A stretch of 64,000 nt of DNA, from positions 391,199 through 455,198 of the forward strand of contig JAFLCU010000001.1 of assembly GCA_017303355.1 (NCBI GenBank), read 5' to 3'. Origin of the DNA: Caulobacterales bacterium. Its GTDB lineage: Bacteria > Pseudomonadota > Alphaproteobacteria > Caulobacterales > Aquidulcibacteraceae. This document shows, one piece after another, positions 28,966 through 36,482 of the stretch (position 1 is its first letter; every line of letters starts with the position of its first letter). The translations under genes and the position numbers were made by a program. The notes under the pieces were generated by a model, which was not told the origin of the DNA, searched no databases, and was given only the letters and a program-made list of their open reading frames with translations.

Positions 28966-28980
28966 TGCAAATGATTGTCA
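28966..28980. promoter_or_regulatory. Fur-like box before PepSY operon
   Basis: TGCAAATGATTGTCA matches 11 of 14 informative positions of the 7-1-7 Fur site TGATAATnATTATCA. It is 65 bases before the PepSY gene and suggests that the PepSY-DUF2271-DUF4198-apbE operon has its own iron-responsive promoter. Confidence 0.55.
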
Positions 28981-29045
28981 ATTACGTACAAGAGCGAGGC
29001 TGATGTGCGCGGGGCGCGCGCTCAAGGCTGGGATTCTTTGATCAA

Positions 29046-29714
29046 ATGACGACCGACAGTGTAACGGCGCCCCCAGCCGCTCCGAAAACCAAAGCCAAGC
29101 CGAAGAAGAGCGGCATGGCGCGCCAGTTCTGGGTGCGTCAGATCATGAACTGGCATTGGATCAGCGCCGCGATTTCGCTGATCGGCATGATCGTTTTCGC
29201 CATCACCGGCATCACGCTGAACCATGCAGGCGACATCGCCGCAGCGCCTGTGGTGCGTGAGCAAAGCGCGGAGTTGCCGGCGAACTTGCTGCGCGCGTTG
29301 CCTGAGCAGGAAGGCCGCCACGCCTTGCCCGCTTCAGTGGTGCAATGGGCGGACGCGGAATTTTCCATCAACAGCGCGGGCCGCGAAGCCGAATGGTCGG
29401 CGGACGAAATCTATCTGGCGATGGCGCGCCCCGGCGGCGACGCCTGGATCAGCATCGACCGCGCGACCGGCGAGGTGATGCACGAAGATACCTGGCGCGG
29501 TTGGATCGCGTATTTCAATGATCTGCACAAAGGCCGCAACACCGGCGAAGCATGGGCCTGGTTCATCGACGTCTTCGCGATCGCCTCGGTGATCTTCTGC
29601 TTGAGCGGGCTTGGCCTGCTCTGGCTGAAAGCCGTGGCGCGTCCCTCGACTTGGCCGCTGGTCGGGGCGGGCCTCATCATTCCGCTCGTTCTCGTTCTTC
29701 TTTTCATTCACTGA
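29046..29714 (+). CDS. PepSY-associated transmembrane protein
   Basis: A 222-residue inner-membrane protein with a basic cytosolic N-terminus, a first helix at about 36-58 (preceded by NWHW, followed by LNHAGD), a periplasmic region with a PepSY-like segment (AWISIDRATGEVMHEDTWRGW), and two helices at about 166-192 and 199-221. Conserved histidines near the membrane (NWHW, LNH, DLHKG) could hold heme. Such proteins are found with iron receptors and are thought to pass electrons across the membrane to ferric complexes. First gene of a four-gene operon. Confidence 0.85.
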   Translation: MTTDSVTAPPAAPKTKAKPKKSGMARQFWVRQIMNWHWISAAISLIGMIVFAITGITLNHAGDIAAAPVVREQSAELPANLLRALPEQEGRHALPASVVQWADAEFSINSAGREAEWSADEIYLAMARPGGDAWISIDRATGEVMHEDTWRGWIAYFNDLHKGRNTGEAWAWFIDVFAIASVIFCLSGLGLLWLKAVARPSTWPLVGAGLIIPLVLVLLFIH

Positions 29715-29729
29715 AGAGGTCTTCTCCCC

Positions 29730-30242
29730 ATGAAGCTTCCCCTGCTCGCGTCCGCGGCTTTCGCACTGAGTGCGGCGCCTGCGCTTGCCGCTGATTTACG
29801 TGTCGATATCGAGGTGCCGCGCCTCTCGGCGGCGGAATATCACGCGCCCTACGTGGCGGTGTGGATCGAAAACCCTGATCAGACCGCCGTCGGCACGCTC
29901 TCGGTTTGGTACGATGTCGATCTGCGCAACAACGAAGGTCTGACCTGGCTTGCCGACATGCGCACATGGTGGCGCAAGAGCGGCCGCACCTTGACGCTGC
30001 CCGCCGATGGCGTGAGCGGCGCAACACGCGCGCCGGGCCGCCACAGCATCACCTTCCGCGCCGATAACCCGACACTGCGCAATCTGCCGGCCGGCCAATA
30101 CAATGTCGTGGTTGAAGCCGCGCGCGAATTGGGCGGCCGCGAATTGGTGCGCGTGCCGTTCACATGGGGCGGCGCCGCGAACACGGCCTCTGGCCAAGGC
30201 TCATCCGAACTCGGCGCGATCAGCGTCGCCGTCACGCGCTAA
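29730..30242 (+). CDS. DUF2271 protein with predicted FMN attachment site
   Basis: A 170-residue periplasmic protein with a Sec signal peptide (cleavage after ALAA, about residue 21). A DUF2271 fold follows (VDIEVPRLSAAEYHAPYVAV, LTWLADMRTWWRKSGR). It contains DGVSGAT at residues 93-99, which is the D-x-x-S/T-G-A-S/T sequence that ApbE uses to attach FMN covalently, with Thr99 as the acceptor. An apbE gene lies two genes downstream. I infer that it is a flavinylated electron carrier working with the PepSY membrane protein. Confidence 0.85.
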   Translation: MKLPLLASAAFALSAAPALAADLRVDIEVPRLSAAEYHAPYVAVWIENPDQTAVGTLSVWYDVDLRNNEGLTWLADMRTWWRKSGRTLTLPADGVSGATRAPGRHSITFRADNPTLRNLPAGQYNVVVEAARELGGRELVRVPFTWGGAANTASGQGSSELGAISVAVTR

Positions 30243-30253
30243 GGGGAATGCAC

Positions 30254-31057
30254 ATGAAGAAAACTCTGCTGGCTCTGGCTGCGTTCGCCGCCGCTTCCAT
30301 GCCGCTCGCGGCGCACGCGCACAGACAATGGATCGAACCATCCTCAACCGTGCTCTCCGGCACGGGCGATGACGTGTGGGTGACGTTCGACGCCGCCGTC
30401 TCGAACACGCTCTTCCACGCCGATCACCAGCCGATGCGCATCGATGGCCTCATTGTCACCGCGCCGGACGGCAGCAGCGTCGCGCCGCAAAATGTCACGC
30501 GCGGACGCTATCGTTCGACGTTTGATGTGCAGCTCACGCAAAACGGCACCTATCGCATCGTGAACGCGTCGAGCGGCATGAACGCGCGCTACGAGCTGAA
30601 CGGTGAGAATCGCAACTGGCGTGGTACGGCGGCGGAGTTCGCCACCGCCATTCCAGCCGGCGCCACCAATGTGCGCGTGTCCGAAAACGCCAACCGGGTC
30701 GAGACTTTCGTCACGCGCGGCGCGCCGACGCCGATCGCGCAAGTGAACGCTGGCCTCGAAATCGCGCCCGTCACGCACCCGAACGATCTCGTCGCCAATG
30801 AAGCGGCGCAATTCCGCCTGCTGCTCGACGGCCGCCCGGCCGCGAACATTGAGGTGACGATCGCACCCGGCAATGCGCGCTATCGCAATGAGACGGGCGA
30901 GATCAAGGTGACGACAAACGCCCAAGGTGCGTTCAGCGTGACCTTCCCGACGCCGGGCATGTGGTGGGTAAACGCATCGGTGCGGGACCTGCCGAGCCAA
31001 ATTCGCGGCGCGACGCGCAGTGCGAATTATAGCGGCGTGCTCGAGGTTTTGCCGTAA
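30254..31057 (+). CDS. DUF4198 periplasmic protein
   Basis: A 267-residue exported protein. The ATG at 30254 follows AAGGGGAATG and gives a signal peptide ending in LAAHA, so the mature protein would begin with His23 (HRQWIEPS). DUF4198 proteins have Ig-like beta domains and are often tied to metal uptake; the second half here (LVANEAAQFRLLLDGRPAAN, TTNAQGAFSVTFPTPGMWWV) has that pattern. Possible roles are metal or siderophore binding in the periplasm. It is co-transcribed with the DUF2271 gene (11-base gap) and apbE. Confidence 0.85.
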   Translation: MKKTLLALAAFAAASMPLAAHAHRQWIEPSSTVLSGTGDDVWVTFDAAVSNTLFHADHQPMRIDGLIVTAPDGSSVAPQNVTRGRYRSTFDVQLTQNGTYRIVNASSGMNARYELNGENRNWRGTAAEFATAIPAGATNVRVSENANRVETFVTRGAPTPIAQVNAGLEIAPVTHPNDLVANEAAQFRLLLDGRPAANIEVTIAPGNARYRNETGEIKVTTNAQGAFSVTFPTPGMWWVNASVRDLPSQIRGATRSANYSGVLEVLP

Positions 31058-31066
31058 CAGGAGCGC

Positions 31067-32050
31067 ATGAACCGCGTTCTCGTTCCGCAAATCACCACTC
31101 CACCGGTTGCGCCGTGCAACGCGCAAGCGGTGGAGTTTTGCGGCGAAACGATGGGGACAAGCTGGTGCGTGCGGGGCTTCGCGGCGCCACACTTTGACAG
31201 CGCGCGGTTTGAAAACAGCGTTGACGTGCTGTTCGCCGACATCATCACGCAGATGTCGCCCTGGGCCCCGGACTCGCTGATCAATCGCTACAACGAGCTG
31301 GCGCCTGGCGCGTGGATCGAGCTACCGGCGTATTTCAGCGCGGTTATCGATTGCGCGCTGGCGATCGCCGAACACTCCAACGGCGCGTTCGACCCAACGC
31401 TGGGCGCGCTTGTCGATCTTTGGGGTTTCGGCGCCACCGCCGCCGAGGCCGCCCCCACCGCCGCGCGTATCGCGGACACGCTTAGCGCATCCGGATGGCG
31501 GAAACTGAAACGCGATGGCGCGCGGCTTTTTCAGCCGGGCGGCTTGCGTCTTGACCTGAACGGCGTCGCCAAGGGCTACGCCGTGGATCAACTCGCGGAC
31601 CTCGCGGCGCGGGCGGGCCTGCTTTCTTATTTGATCGAGATTGGCGGCGAGTTGAAAGGCGCGGGCGTGAAGCCCGATGGGCAGCCCTGGTGGGTTGAAC
31701 TTGAGCACCCCAGCGCGGAGGGCGCACCGCAGCGCACGCTCGTCGCGCTCCACAATCTCGCGATCGCCTCCTCCGGCGACTATCGGCGCTTCGAGATGGT
31801 CGACGACAAACGCCTCTCGCACACGATCTCACCACATACGGGATGGCCGATTGAAACCGCGATCGCGTCCGCAACAGTGCTCCACACCTCCTGCATGCAC
31901 GCGGACGCCTACGCCACGGCGCTTCAGGTACTGGGTGAGAGTGATGGTCTCGCCTTGGCCGAGGCTTTGGGTTTGGCCGTTATCGTCAATACGCGCACAG
32001 ACGCCGGCTTCGTCGAGGCGCTCTCAAGCGCGGCGCACGCGCTCGCCTGA
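31067..32050 (+). CDS. apbE: FAD:protein FMN transferase (ApbE)
   Basis: A 327-residue flavin transferase that moves FMN from FAD to a Thr or Ser of a target protein. Family features are GETMGTSWCVRG near residue 25, LDLNGVAKGYAVD near 165, LIEIGGELKG near 190, SGDYRRF with SHTISPHTGWP, and the HADAYATALQVLG metal/FAD segment. No signal peptide or lipobox is evident, unlike most ApbE proteins, which work in the periplasm. It ends the PepSY-DUF2271-DUF4198 operon, and its likely target is the DGVSGAT motif of the DUF2271 protein. Confidence 0.92.
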   Translation: MNRVLVPQITTPPVAPCNAQAVEFCGETMGTSWCVRGFAAPHFDSARFENSVDVLFADIITQMSPWAPDSLINRYNELAPGAWIELPAYFSAVIDCALAIAEHSNGAFDPTLGALVDLWGFGATAAEAAPTAARIADTLSASGWRKLKRDGARLFQPGGLRLDLNGVAKGYAVDQLADLAARAGLLSYLIEIGGELKGAGVKPDGQPWWVELEHPSAEGAPQRTLVALHNLAIASSGDYRRFEMVDDKRLSHTISPHTGWPIETAIASATVLHTSCMHADAYATALQVLGESDGLALAEALGLAVIVNTRTDAGFVEALSSAAHALA

Positions 32051-32072
32051 CACCAAGTTTCAGGGTGGAGAA

Positions 32073-32148
32073 TGGTGCCGCCTGCGTGACTCGAACACGC
32101 GACCCCCGCATTACGAATGCGGTGCTCTACCGGCTGAGCTAAGGCGGC
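32073..32148 (-). tRNA. tRNA-Thr (CGT)
   Basis: A 76-base cloverleaf with encoded CCA. The minus strand begins GCCGCCTTAGCTCAGC, anticodon stem CCGCA/TGCGG with loop TTCGTAA (anticodon CGT), T-loop GTTCGAGTC, and the acceptor closes with GGCGGC. Confidence 0.96.
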
Positions 32149-32302
32149 GCCGGCCTGGGGGCGCGTGGCCCAACCAGGAGGGCGGTTCAATACGCGCGCT
32201 CGGGCGCCAGGGCAAGGGCGGCGACGCGCCAATGGGCGCCTTTCCTGAGCGGCCTTGCCGTGGCGGGTGGTTCGACCTCTTAATCCGCGCGGAGTTCGCC
32301 CC

Positions 32303-33448
32303 ATGTTGCAGCTGTCCCGCGCCCGAAATATCGCCGATCTGCGCCTGCTGGCGCGGGCGCGGCTGCCCAGGATGGTGTTCGACTATATCGATGGCGGCGC
32401 CGACGATGAGGTCACGCTCCGGCGCAACACGGCCGCGTTCCGGGACATCGAACTGGTGTGGGACACACTGAAAGATGTCGTCAATATCGACACCAGCGTG
32501 ACGCTGATGGGCGAGACCATGCGCTCGCCCTTCTTCATCAGCCCGACAGCGTCATCACGCCTGTTTCATCCGCGCGGCGGCGAGAGCGCGGTGGCGCGCG
32601 CCGCCAAGGCCGCGGGCGTCATGTACGCCTGCTCCACGCTTGCCTCGATAAGCATGGAAGAACTCGATCGCGTCGCGCCCGGGCCGAAATGGTTCCAGGT
32701 TTATGTCTGGAAGGATCGCGAGTTGGTCGCCGAGACGCTCGCGCGCGCGAAGGCGGCGGGCTTCACGGGAATCATTCTCACGGTCGATCTGCCCGTGGCC
32801 GGCAATCGCGAGCGAGATTACGCTAACGATTTCACCATCCCGCCGAAAGTGACGTGGCGCACGGCCTCGCAGGCGTTGGCGCGGCCGGGCTATCTCTATG
32901 ATCTGATGACGACGCCGCGCATCGGCACGGCCAATTTCGCGCACCTCAAGAAGTTGGATGGCGGCCTGATCGATTTCGTCAACGCACAATTCGACCGCGG
33001 CGTCGATTGGAATGGCGCGGCCTGGATGCGCGACACGTGGAAGGGCAAGCTTGCGATCAAAGGCATCGCCACCGCCTCGGATGCGCGGCGCGCGGTTGAG
33101 CTTGGCGCCGATGCCGTGTGGGTTTCCAATCATGGCGGTCGCCAACTCGACACGGCGCCGGCCACGATCGATACCTTGCCGGCGATCGCCGACGCGGTGC
33201 GTGGCGATGCGGAGATCGTGCTCGATAGCGGCGTGCGACGCGGAACGGATATCGTGAAAGCGCTCGCGCTCGGGGCGAACGCGGTTGCGCTGGGGCGCGG
33301 CTATTTGTGGGGTTTGGCGGCTGGTGGCGAGGCTGGCGTCGCCCGCGCGCTCACCATTTTCGACGAAGAATTGAGGCGCGCCATGGCCCTGCTCGGCCGC
33401 ACCTCGATCGCGGCGCTGACGCCCGATATTGTGTTCAAGCGTTCCTAG
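32303..33448 (+). CDS. FMN-dependent alpha-hydroxy-acid oxidase/dehydrogenase, second copy
   Basis: About 381 residues, closely related to the enzyme at 4967-6100 along its whole length. It shares PRMVFDYIDGGADDEVTLRR, the NRERD segment, the catalytic SNHGGRQLD and the FMN-binding LDSGVRRGTDIVKA with LGRGYLWGLA. It should oxidise an L-2-hydroxy acid such as L-lactate to a keto acid. The ATG at 32303 (MLQLSRAR) matches the paralogue; the frame is open 16 codons further upstream. It stands alone, with its end overlapping a convergent membrane-protein gene by 14 bases. Confidence 0.87.
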   Translation: MLQLSRARNIADLRLLARARLPRMVFDYIDGGADDEVTLRRNTAAFRDIELVWDTLKDVVNIDTSVTLMGETMRSPFFISPTASSRLFHPRGGESAVARAAKAAGVMYACSTLASISMEELDRVAPGPKWFQVYVWKDRELVAETLARAKAAGFTGIILTVDLPVAGNRERDYANDFTIPPKVTWRTASQALARPGYLYDLMTTPRIGTANFAHLKKLDGGLIDFVNAQFDRGVDWNGAAWMRDTWKGKLAIKGIATASDARRAVELGADAVWVSNHGGRQLDTAPATIDTLPAIADAVRGDAEIVLDSGVRRGTDIVKALALGANAVALGRGYLWGLAAGGEAGVARALTIFDEELRRAMALLGRTSIAALTPDIVFKRS

Positions 33449-34022
33449 GCGGCAAGGCTTCGTCGGGAACGGCGTCCAATCGCACCCCGCGCGGCATCGC
33501 CCGCAACACCCAGCGCCAGAACACAGGCAGCATCAGCAGAATGATGGCGAACTTTACAAGATTGGCGAAGGGCAACGTATCGAGCGGCGTGCGCACGGTG
33601 GTGAGCACGATCGCGAGTCCCGCGAGTCCAATCAGCGACGCCAGCAACAGGAAGAAATAGCGCTTCGGCGTATCGCCCATCAGCGCACGCGCCTTCGGAT
33701 TTACAATCGCCAGCCGCGCCAGCGCCGCGCGCACGAAGGCCGTGTAGCTCTCCGAGAGATTTTCGTATTCATCAGCGGCGACAAAGTGAGCGTTGTCGAT
33801 CTCAATGCGGCGCTGGTGCTTGGGCTGCAACTCAAACACGTAGCGCCAGGGCCTACCGCGCGCCGGCTCCTCGCACAGGCGCACACTGACAATGTCCTTC
33901 CAGCGGTAGCGCCGTTCATGACCGGAGGCGCCACGCGTCACCAACGCGTCATCCTCGACACGCCATTCGCGCTCCCCGCTCGACACGCGACCCGCGCGCC
34001 TGCTGTAAATCACTGGCTCCAT
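33435..34022 (-). CDS. Membrane protein of unknown function
   Basis: A 195-residue protein with a soluble N-terminal half (residues 1-120, beta-rich, RRYRWKDIVSVRLCEEP resembling PH-like membrane domains) and two hydrophobic helices near 124-144 and 153-174. I do not recognise the family. It is the last chromosomal gene before the mobile element. Confidence 0.7.
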   Translation of the reverse strand: MEPVIYSRRAGRVSSGEREWRVEDDALVTRGASGHERRYRWKDIVSVRLCEEPARGRPWRYVFELQPKHQRRIEIDNAHFVAADEYENLSESYTAFVRAALARLAIVNPKARALMGDTPKRYFFLLLASLIGLAGLAIVLTTVRTPLDTLPFANLVKFAIILLMLPVFWRWVLRAMPRGVRLDAVPDEALPPRNA

Positions 34023-34163
34023 GCCGGCTGAGGAACCTCGAAGGAGAAATCGTCCTCGTGCTTAGCATCGCTCGCCAAGCTCTTGAAAGCGCACGCACGC
34101 GTTACGCGCGGTAAAAGCGACTGGGCTTGCTATGCACCGCCCATGCGCGGCTCGCTTTGCGGC

Positions 34164-34174
34164 TGGCGCACCCG
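34164..34174. repeat. Left attachment site core (copy of tRNA-Arg 3' end)
   Basis: TGGCGCACCCG, identical to 40142-40152. Downstream it continues in frame as the displaced integrase C-terminus. Upstream of it is chromosomal sequence. Confidence 0.7.
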
Positions 34175-34291
34175 CGCGGAGTTTCTTCGAACGATCTCTT
34201 CGCGGTTCTGGCCACATGGGAAACGGTTCTAAAGTCGATTGGCTACACGGCCAACGATGAAGGCCGAAAGGCTCGGGAGGTGCGTGCATGA
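34175..34291 (+). pseudogene. Displaced C-terminal codons of the serine integrase
   Basis: A 38-codon open stretch, in the frame set by the attachment core, reading RGVSSNDLFAVLATWETVLK and onward to a TGA at 34289-34291 that overlaps the mobC ATG (ATGA). Joined to the integrase at 40152, it completes a 541-residue protein. In the integrated state it has no start and is separated from the rest of the gene by the element. It is not a functional gene now; it is listed because it marks the natural end of the integrase and its coupling to mobC. Confidence 0.7.
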
Positions 34292-34674
34292 CGCCTCCCA
34301 ATCCGCCAAAGTCCGCCCCATTTAGTCTCCGTCTGACCTTTGAGGAGCGCGCGGCGCTCGAAAAAGCCGCCGGAAACCTGCCGCTTGGCGCTTACATCAA
34401 GCTCAAGGCATTCGATGGGCGGCCCCTCCAACTCCAGGGGCAAGGCGTGCGCCGCCCAGTCAAAGACCCGGAGGCGCTGGCCCAAGTCCTGGCCCTCCTG
34501 GGCCGGGCGCGCCTTTCCAACAACCTCAACCAGCTCGCTCACGCTGCTAACACGGGCTCTCTGCCGGTCACGCCCGAGACGCTGGCGGCGATCCAGGAGG
34601 CATGCGCCGAAGTCACCATGATGCGCCAAGCGCTGCTCCAGGCCCTCGGGCAACGCTCGGGCCTTGAGGCATGA
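34288..34674 (+). CDS. mobC: MobC-like mobilisation protein
   Basis: A 128-residue accessory protein for plasmid-type transfer. SLRLTFEERAALEKAAGNLP resembles a ribbon-helix-helix start, followed by the MobC core ALLGRARLSNNLNQLAHAAN. MobC proteins help the relaxase open the origin of transfer. The start overlaps the displaced integrase stop (ATGA), and the relaxase gene starts 3 bases after its end, so in the excised circle integrase, mobC and relaxase would form one operon. Confidence 0.8.
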   Translation: MTPPNPPKSAPFSLRLTFEERAALEKAAGNLPLGAYIKLKAFDGRPLQLQGQGVRRPVKDPEALAQVLALLGRARLSNNLNQLAHAANTGSLPVTPETLAAIQEACAEVTMMRQALLQALGQRSGLEA

Positions 34675-34677
34675 GCC

Positions 34678-35139
34678 ATGATCCTCAAAGGTTCGCAGCG
34701 CGGCGGGGCAAAGGCGCTCGGGGATCATCTCCTCAAGACCACTGAAAATGAGCATGTCGAAGTCCATGAGGTCCGGGGCTTTCTGGCCTCGGACCTGCTC
34801 GGCGCGCTGCGGGAGGCGGAAGCCACCGCCAAGGGGACCCGCTGCAAGCAATTCATGTTCTCGGTCTCGCTCAACCCGCCGGAGCGCGAATGCGTCCGGG
34901 TTGCGGACTTCGAAAAGGCGCTGGATGAAATCGAAATACGCAACGGCTTGACCGGCCAGCCGCGCGTCATCGTCTTTCACGAAAAGGAAGGCCGCAGGCA
35001 TCGATCTCTCTTGGGGTCAGGGTTGCGCATGCAACCGCTGCCCTTCGGCGAGAACGGGGTGTGCAAACGGAAAGAAAAATCGACGGCGGGCGCAGGCGCG
35101 CTTTGCGACGAGCCTCGGGAGACCGCCTATTGTTCTTGA
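34678..35139 (+). pseudogene. Relaxase (MobA-type), truncated after the N-terminus
   Basis: The first 108 codons (MILKGSQRGGAKALGDHLL, CKQFMFSVSLNPPERE, LTGQPRVIVFHEKEGRRH) are a relaxase/mobilisation nuclease domain of the alphaproteobacterial element type. Similarity stops at about 35000, just at the HEKEGRRH metal motif where an intact relaxase would continue with AHxVWSRI. The remaining codons to 35139 are unrelated. The missing catalytic histidines and the rest of the protein make it inactive. Confidence 0.8.
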
Positions 35140-35198
35140 AGTGCGCTGAGGGGCTGGCCCCTAAGTCTTTGCGCGAGGGCTTCAAAGAAAGAGGCCGC

Positions 35199-35355
35199 CT
35201 AAGCAGCGGCCTCCCTTCGCTCGGCCTGCAATTCGTGCAGGAAATTGCAGGCGCGCTCGGCGTGGGCGGCAGCGGAGAAGATCGCGCGCTTGTCGTCGCG
35301 CAGGACCTTGAGCCAGTGCTCGATGTAGGCGGCATGGTCGTCACGGTCGCGAGCA
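35199..35355 (-). pseudogene. ArdC-like antirestriction gene, C-terminal fragment
   Basis: Only the last 50 or so codons remain: RDDHAAYIEHWLKVLRDDKR, then AIFSAAAHAERACNFLHELQ, the usual end of ArdC/zincin-like antirestriction proteins. The upstream part, including the zinc-peptidase domain, is lost at a junction at about 35355, where a tcmP fragment begins on the other strand. Confidence 0.7.
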
Positions 35356-35655
35356 AACCAAGGCCAAGCACTACATTTTGAAGAGCTACCTTCAAGCGCT
35401 CGCATTCAAAGTCCTGACCTTCTCCGACATTACATACGTCGATGGTTTTTCCGGCCCTTGGAAGAGCCAGACAGAAGACTTCAAAGACTCATCGTTTATG
35501 ATTGCGATCGGCGTGCTTCGTGATGCGCAGGCCAAGTACCACGAGCGACCCGGCGTTCCTCGTCGCCGCATCCGTTGTTTTCTTTCAGAAAGCAACGCTG
35601 AAGCCTTCGCACAATTGCAAACCGCAGTAGCGCCTTATCACAAGCCCGCTGAGCC
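35354..35655 (+). pseudogene. Three-Cys-motif partner protein TcmP, N-terminal fragment
   Basis: About 97 codons reading QTKAKHYILKSYLQALAF, ITYVDGFSGPW and RCFLSESNAEAFAQLQTAVA, the N-terminal region of TcmP, a methyltransferase-like protein of unsettled function often found in mobile and defence regions. The normal N-terminal residues before QTKAKH are absent and similarity ends at about 35650. A plus-strand fragment at 38031-38302 may be its missing 3' end. Confidence 0.7.
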
Positions 35656-36482
35656 GATTTGCTTCGCAGGATGTAGATCGTGCCACTCGCAAGATCATCG
35701 TCATCGGTTTGGCCGGAAAACAGCGGGCCAGCGCCAGGCTCTGATACACGGCGACTGGTTTCATCCTTGTAGAGGGCGCGTTGAAGGGAGCGCAGCAAGA
35801 GGTTGTTCTCTGTACCGTTCGAGTAGATGACACGTAAGCGTGCATCGAACTGCCCGTTGGGCGCTTTGAACTGCTCGCCGACTTCCGCGATATATGCCGT
35901 CTGACCGCCCAAAATGAAGAAATCGCCTTCCTTCACATCAGCTTTCAGGAACCCGGCGTCTTTGCGGATGCGCCGGGTAATCCGAACACCGGATTCAATT
36001 TCCTTTGCTGCACGTTCGAAAAGCGGCTTGAAGCGTTCGAAATCCTCGCACTTCTCGCGGTTGGCGATCTCCTCCGCCTCACGTTTTTCTGCGCTCGTGC
36101 GCACGTGGCGAAGCTCGGTGATATCCGAAGCGCCCGCCGCTCCTTCCAGTTCGGCTAAAAGCTCATCATCGTCCATTGTCTCAGCAGGCGGGGGGAGCGC
36201 GCTCTCAGCTCCAACCAAGAGCCCTTGATGGTCGAGCGGCTCAAGGAGCGCACGGCACTCTTCAAGAGTGCGGAGACGATCAAGCCGGACGGCATAAAGG
36301 CGCTCGAATATGTCCTTGTCTTCACCGTGCAGGGGCGCGCGTCCGTGCTGCTCGCGAAAACGCTGGATATCCTCAAAGCCCGCAATTATGCGCTCATCGC
36401 GCGCAGAACGTCCGCCCTTCTTTTCTGATTGGGCGAACTCGTCGAGTTCGTCGCGCAGTTCATCAAGGTCGAGATCACTCAT
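35655..36482 (-). pseudogene. GIY-YIG nuclease family protein, C-terminal nuclease domain lost
   Basis: About 275 codons. The ATG at 36482 (MSDLDLDELRDELDEFAQ) overlaps the helicase stop by 8 bases. The N-terminal helical region and middle domain (RITRRIRKDAGFLKADVKEG) remain, and the protein runs into GTIYILRSKS, the first strand of the GIY-YIG fold, where it breaks at about 35655. The frame continues to 35496 in unrelated sequence. It was probably part of a helicase-nuclease pair. Confidence 0.75.
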
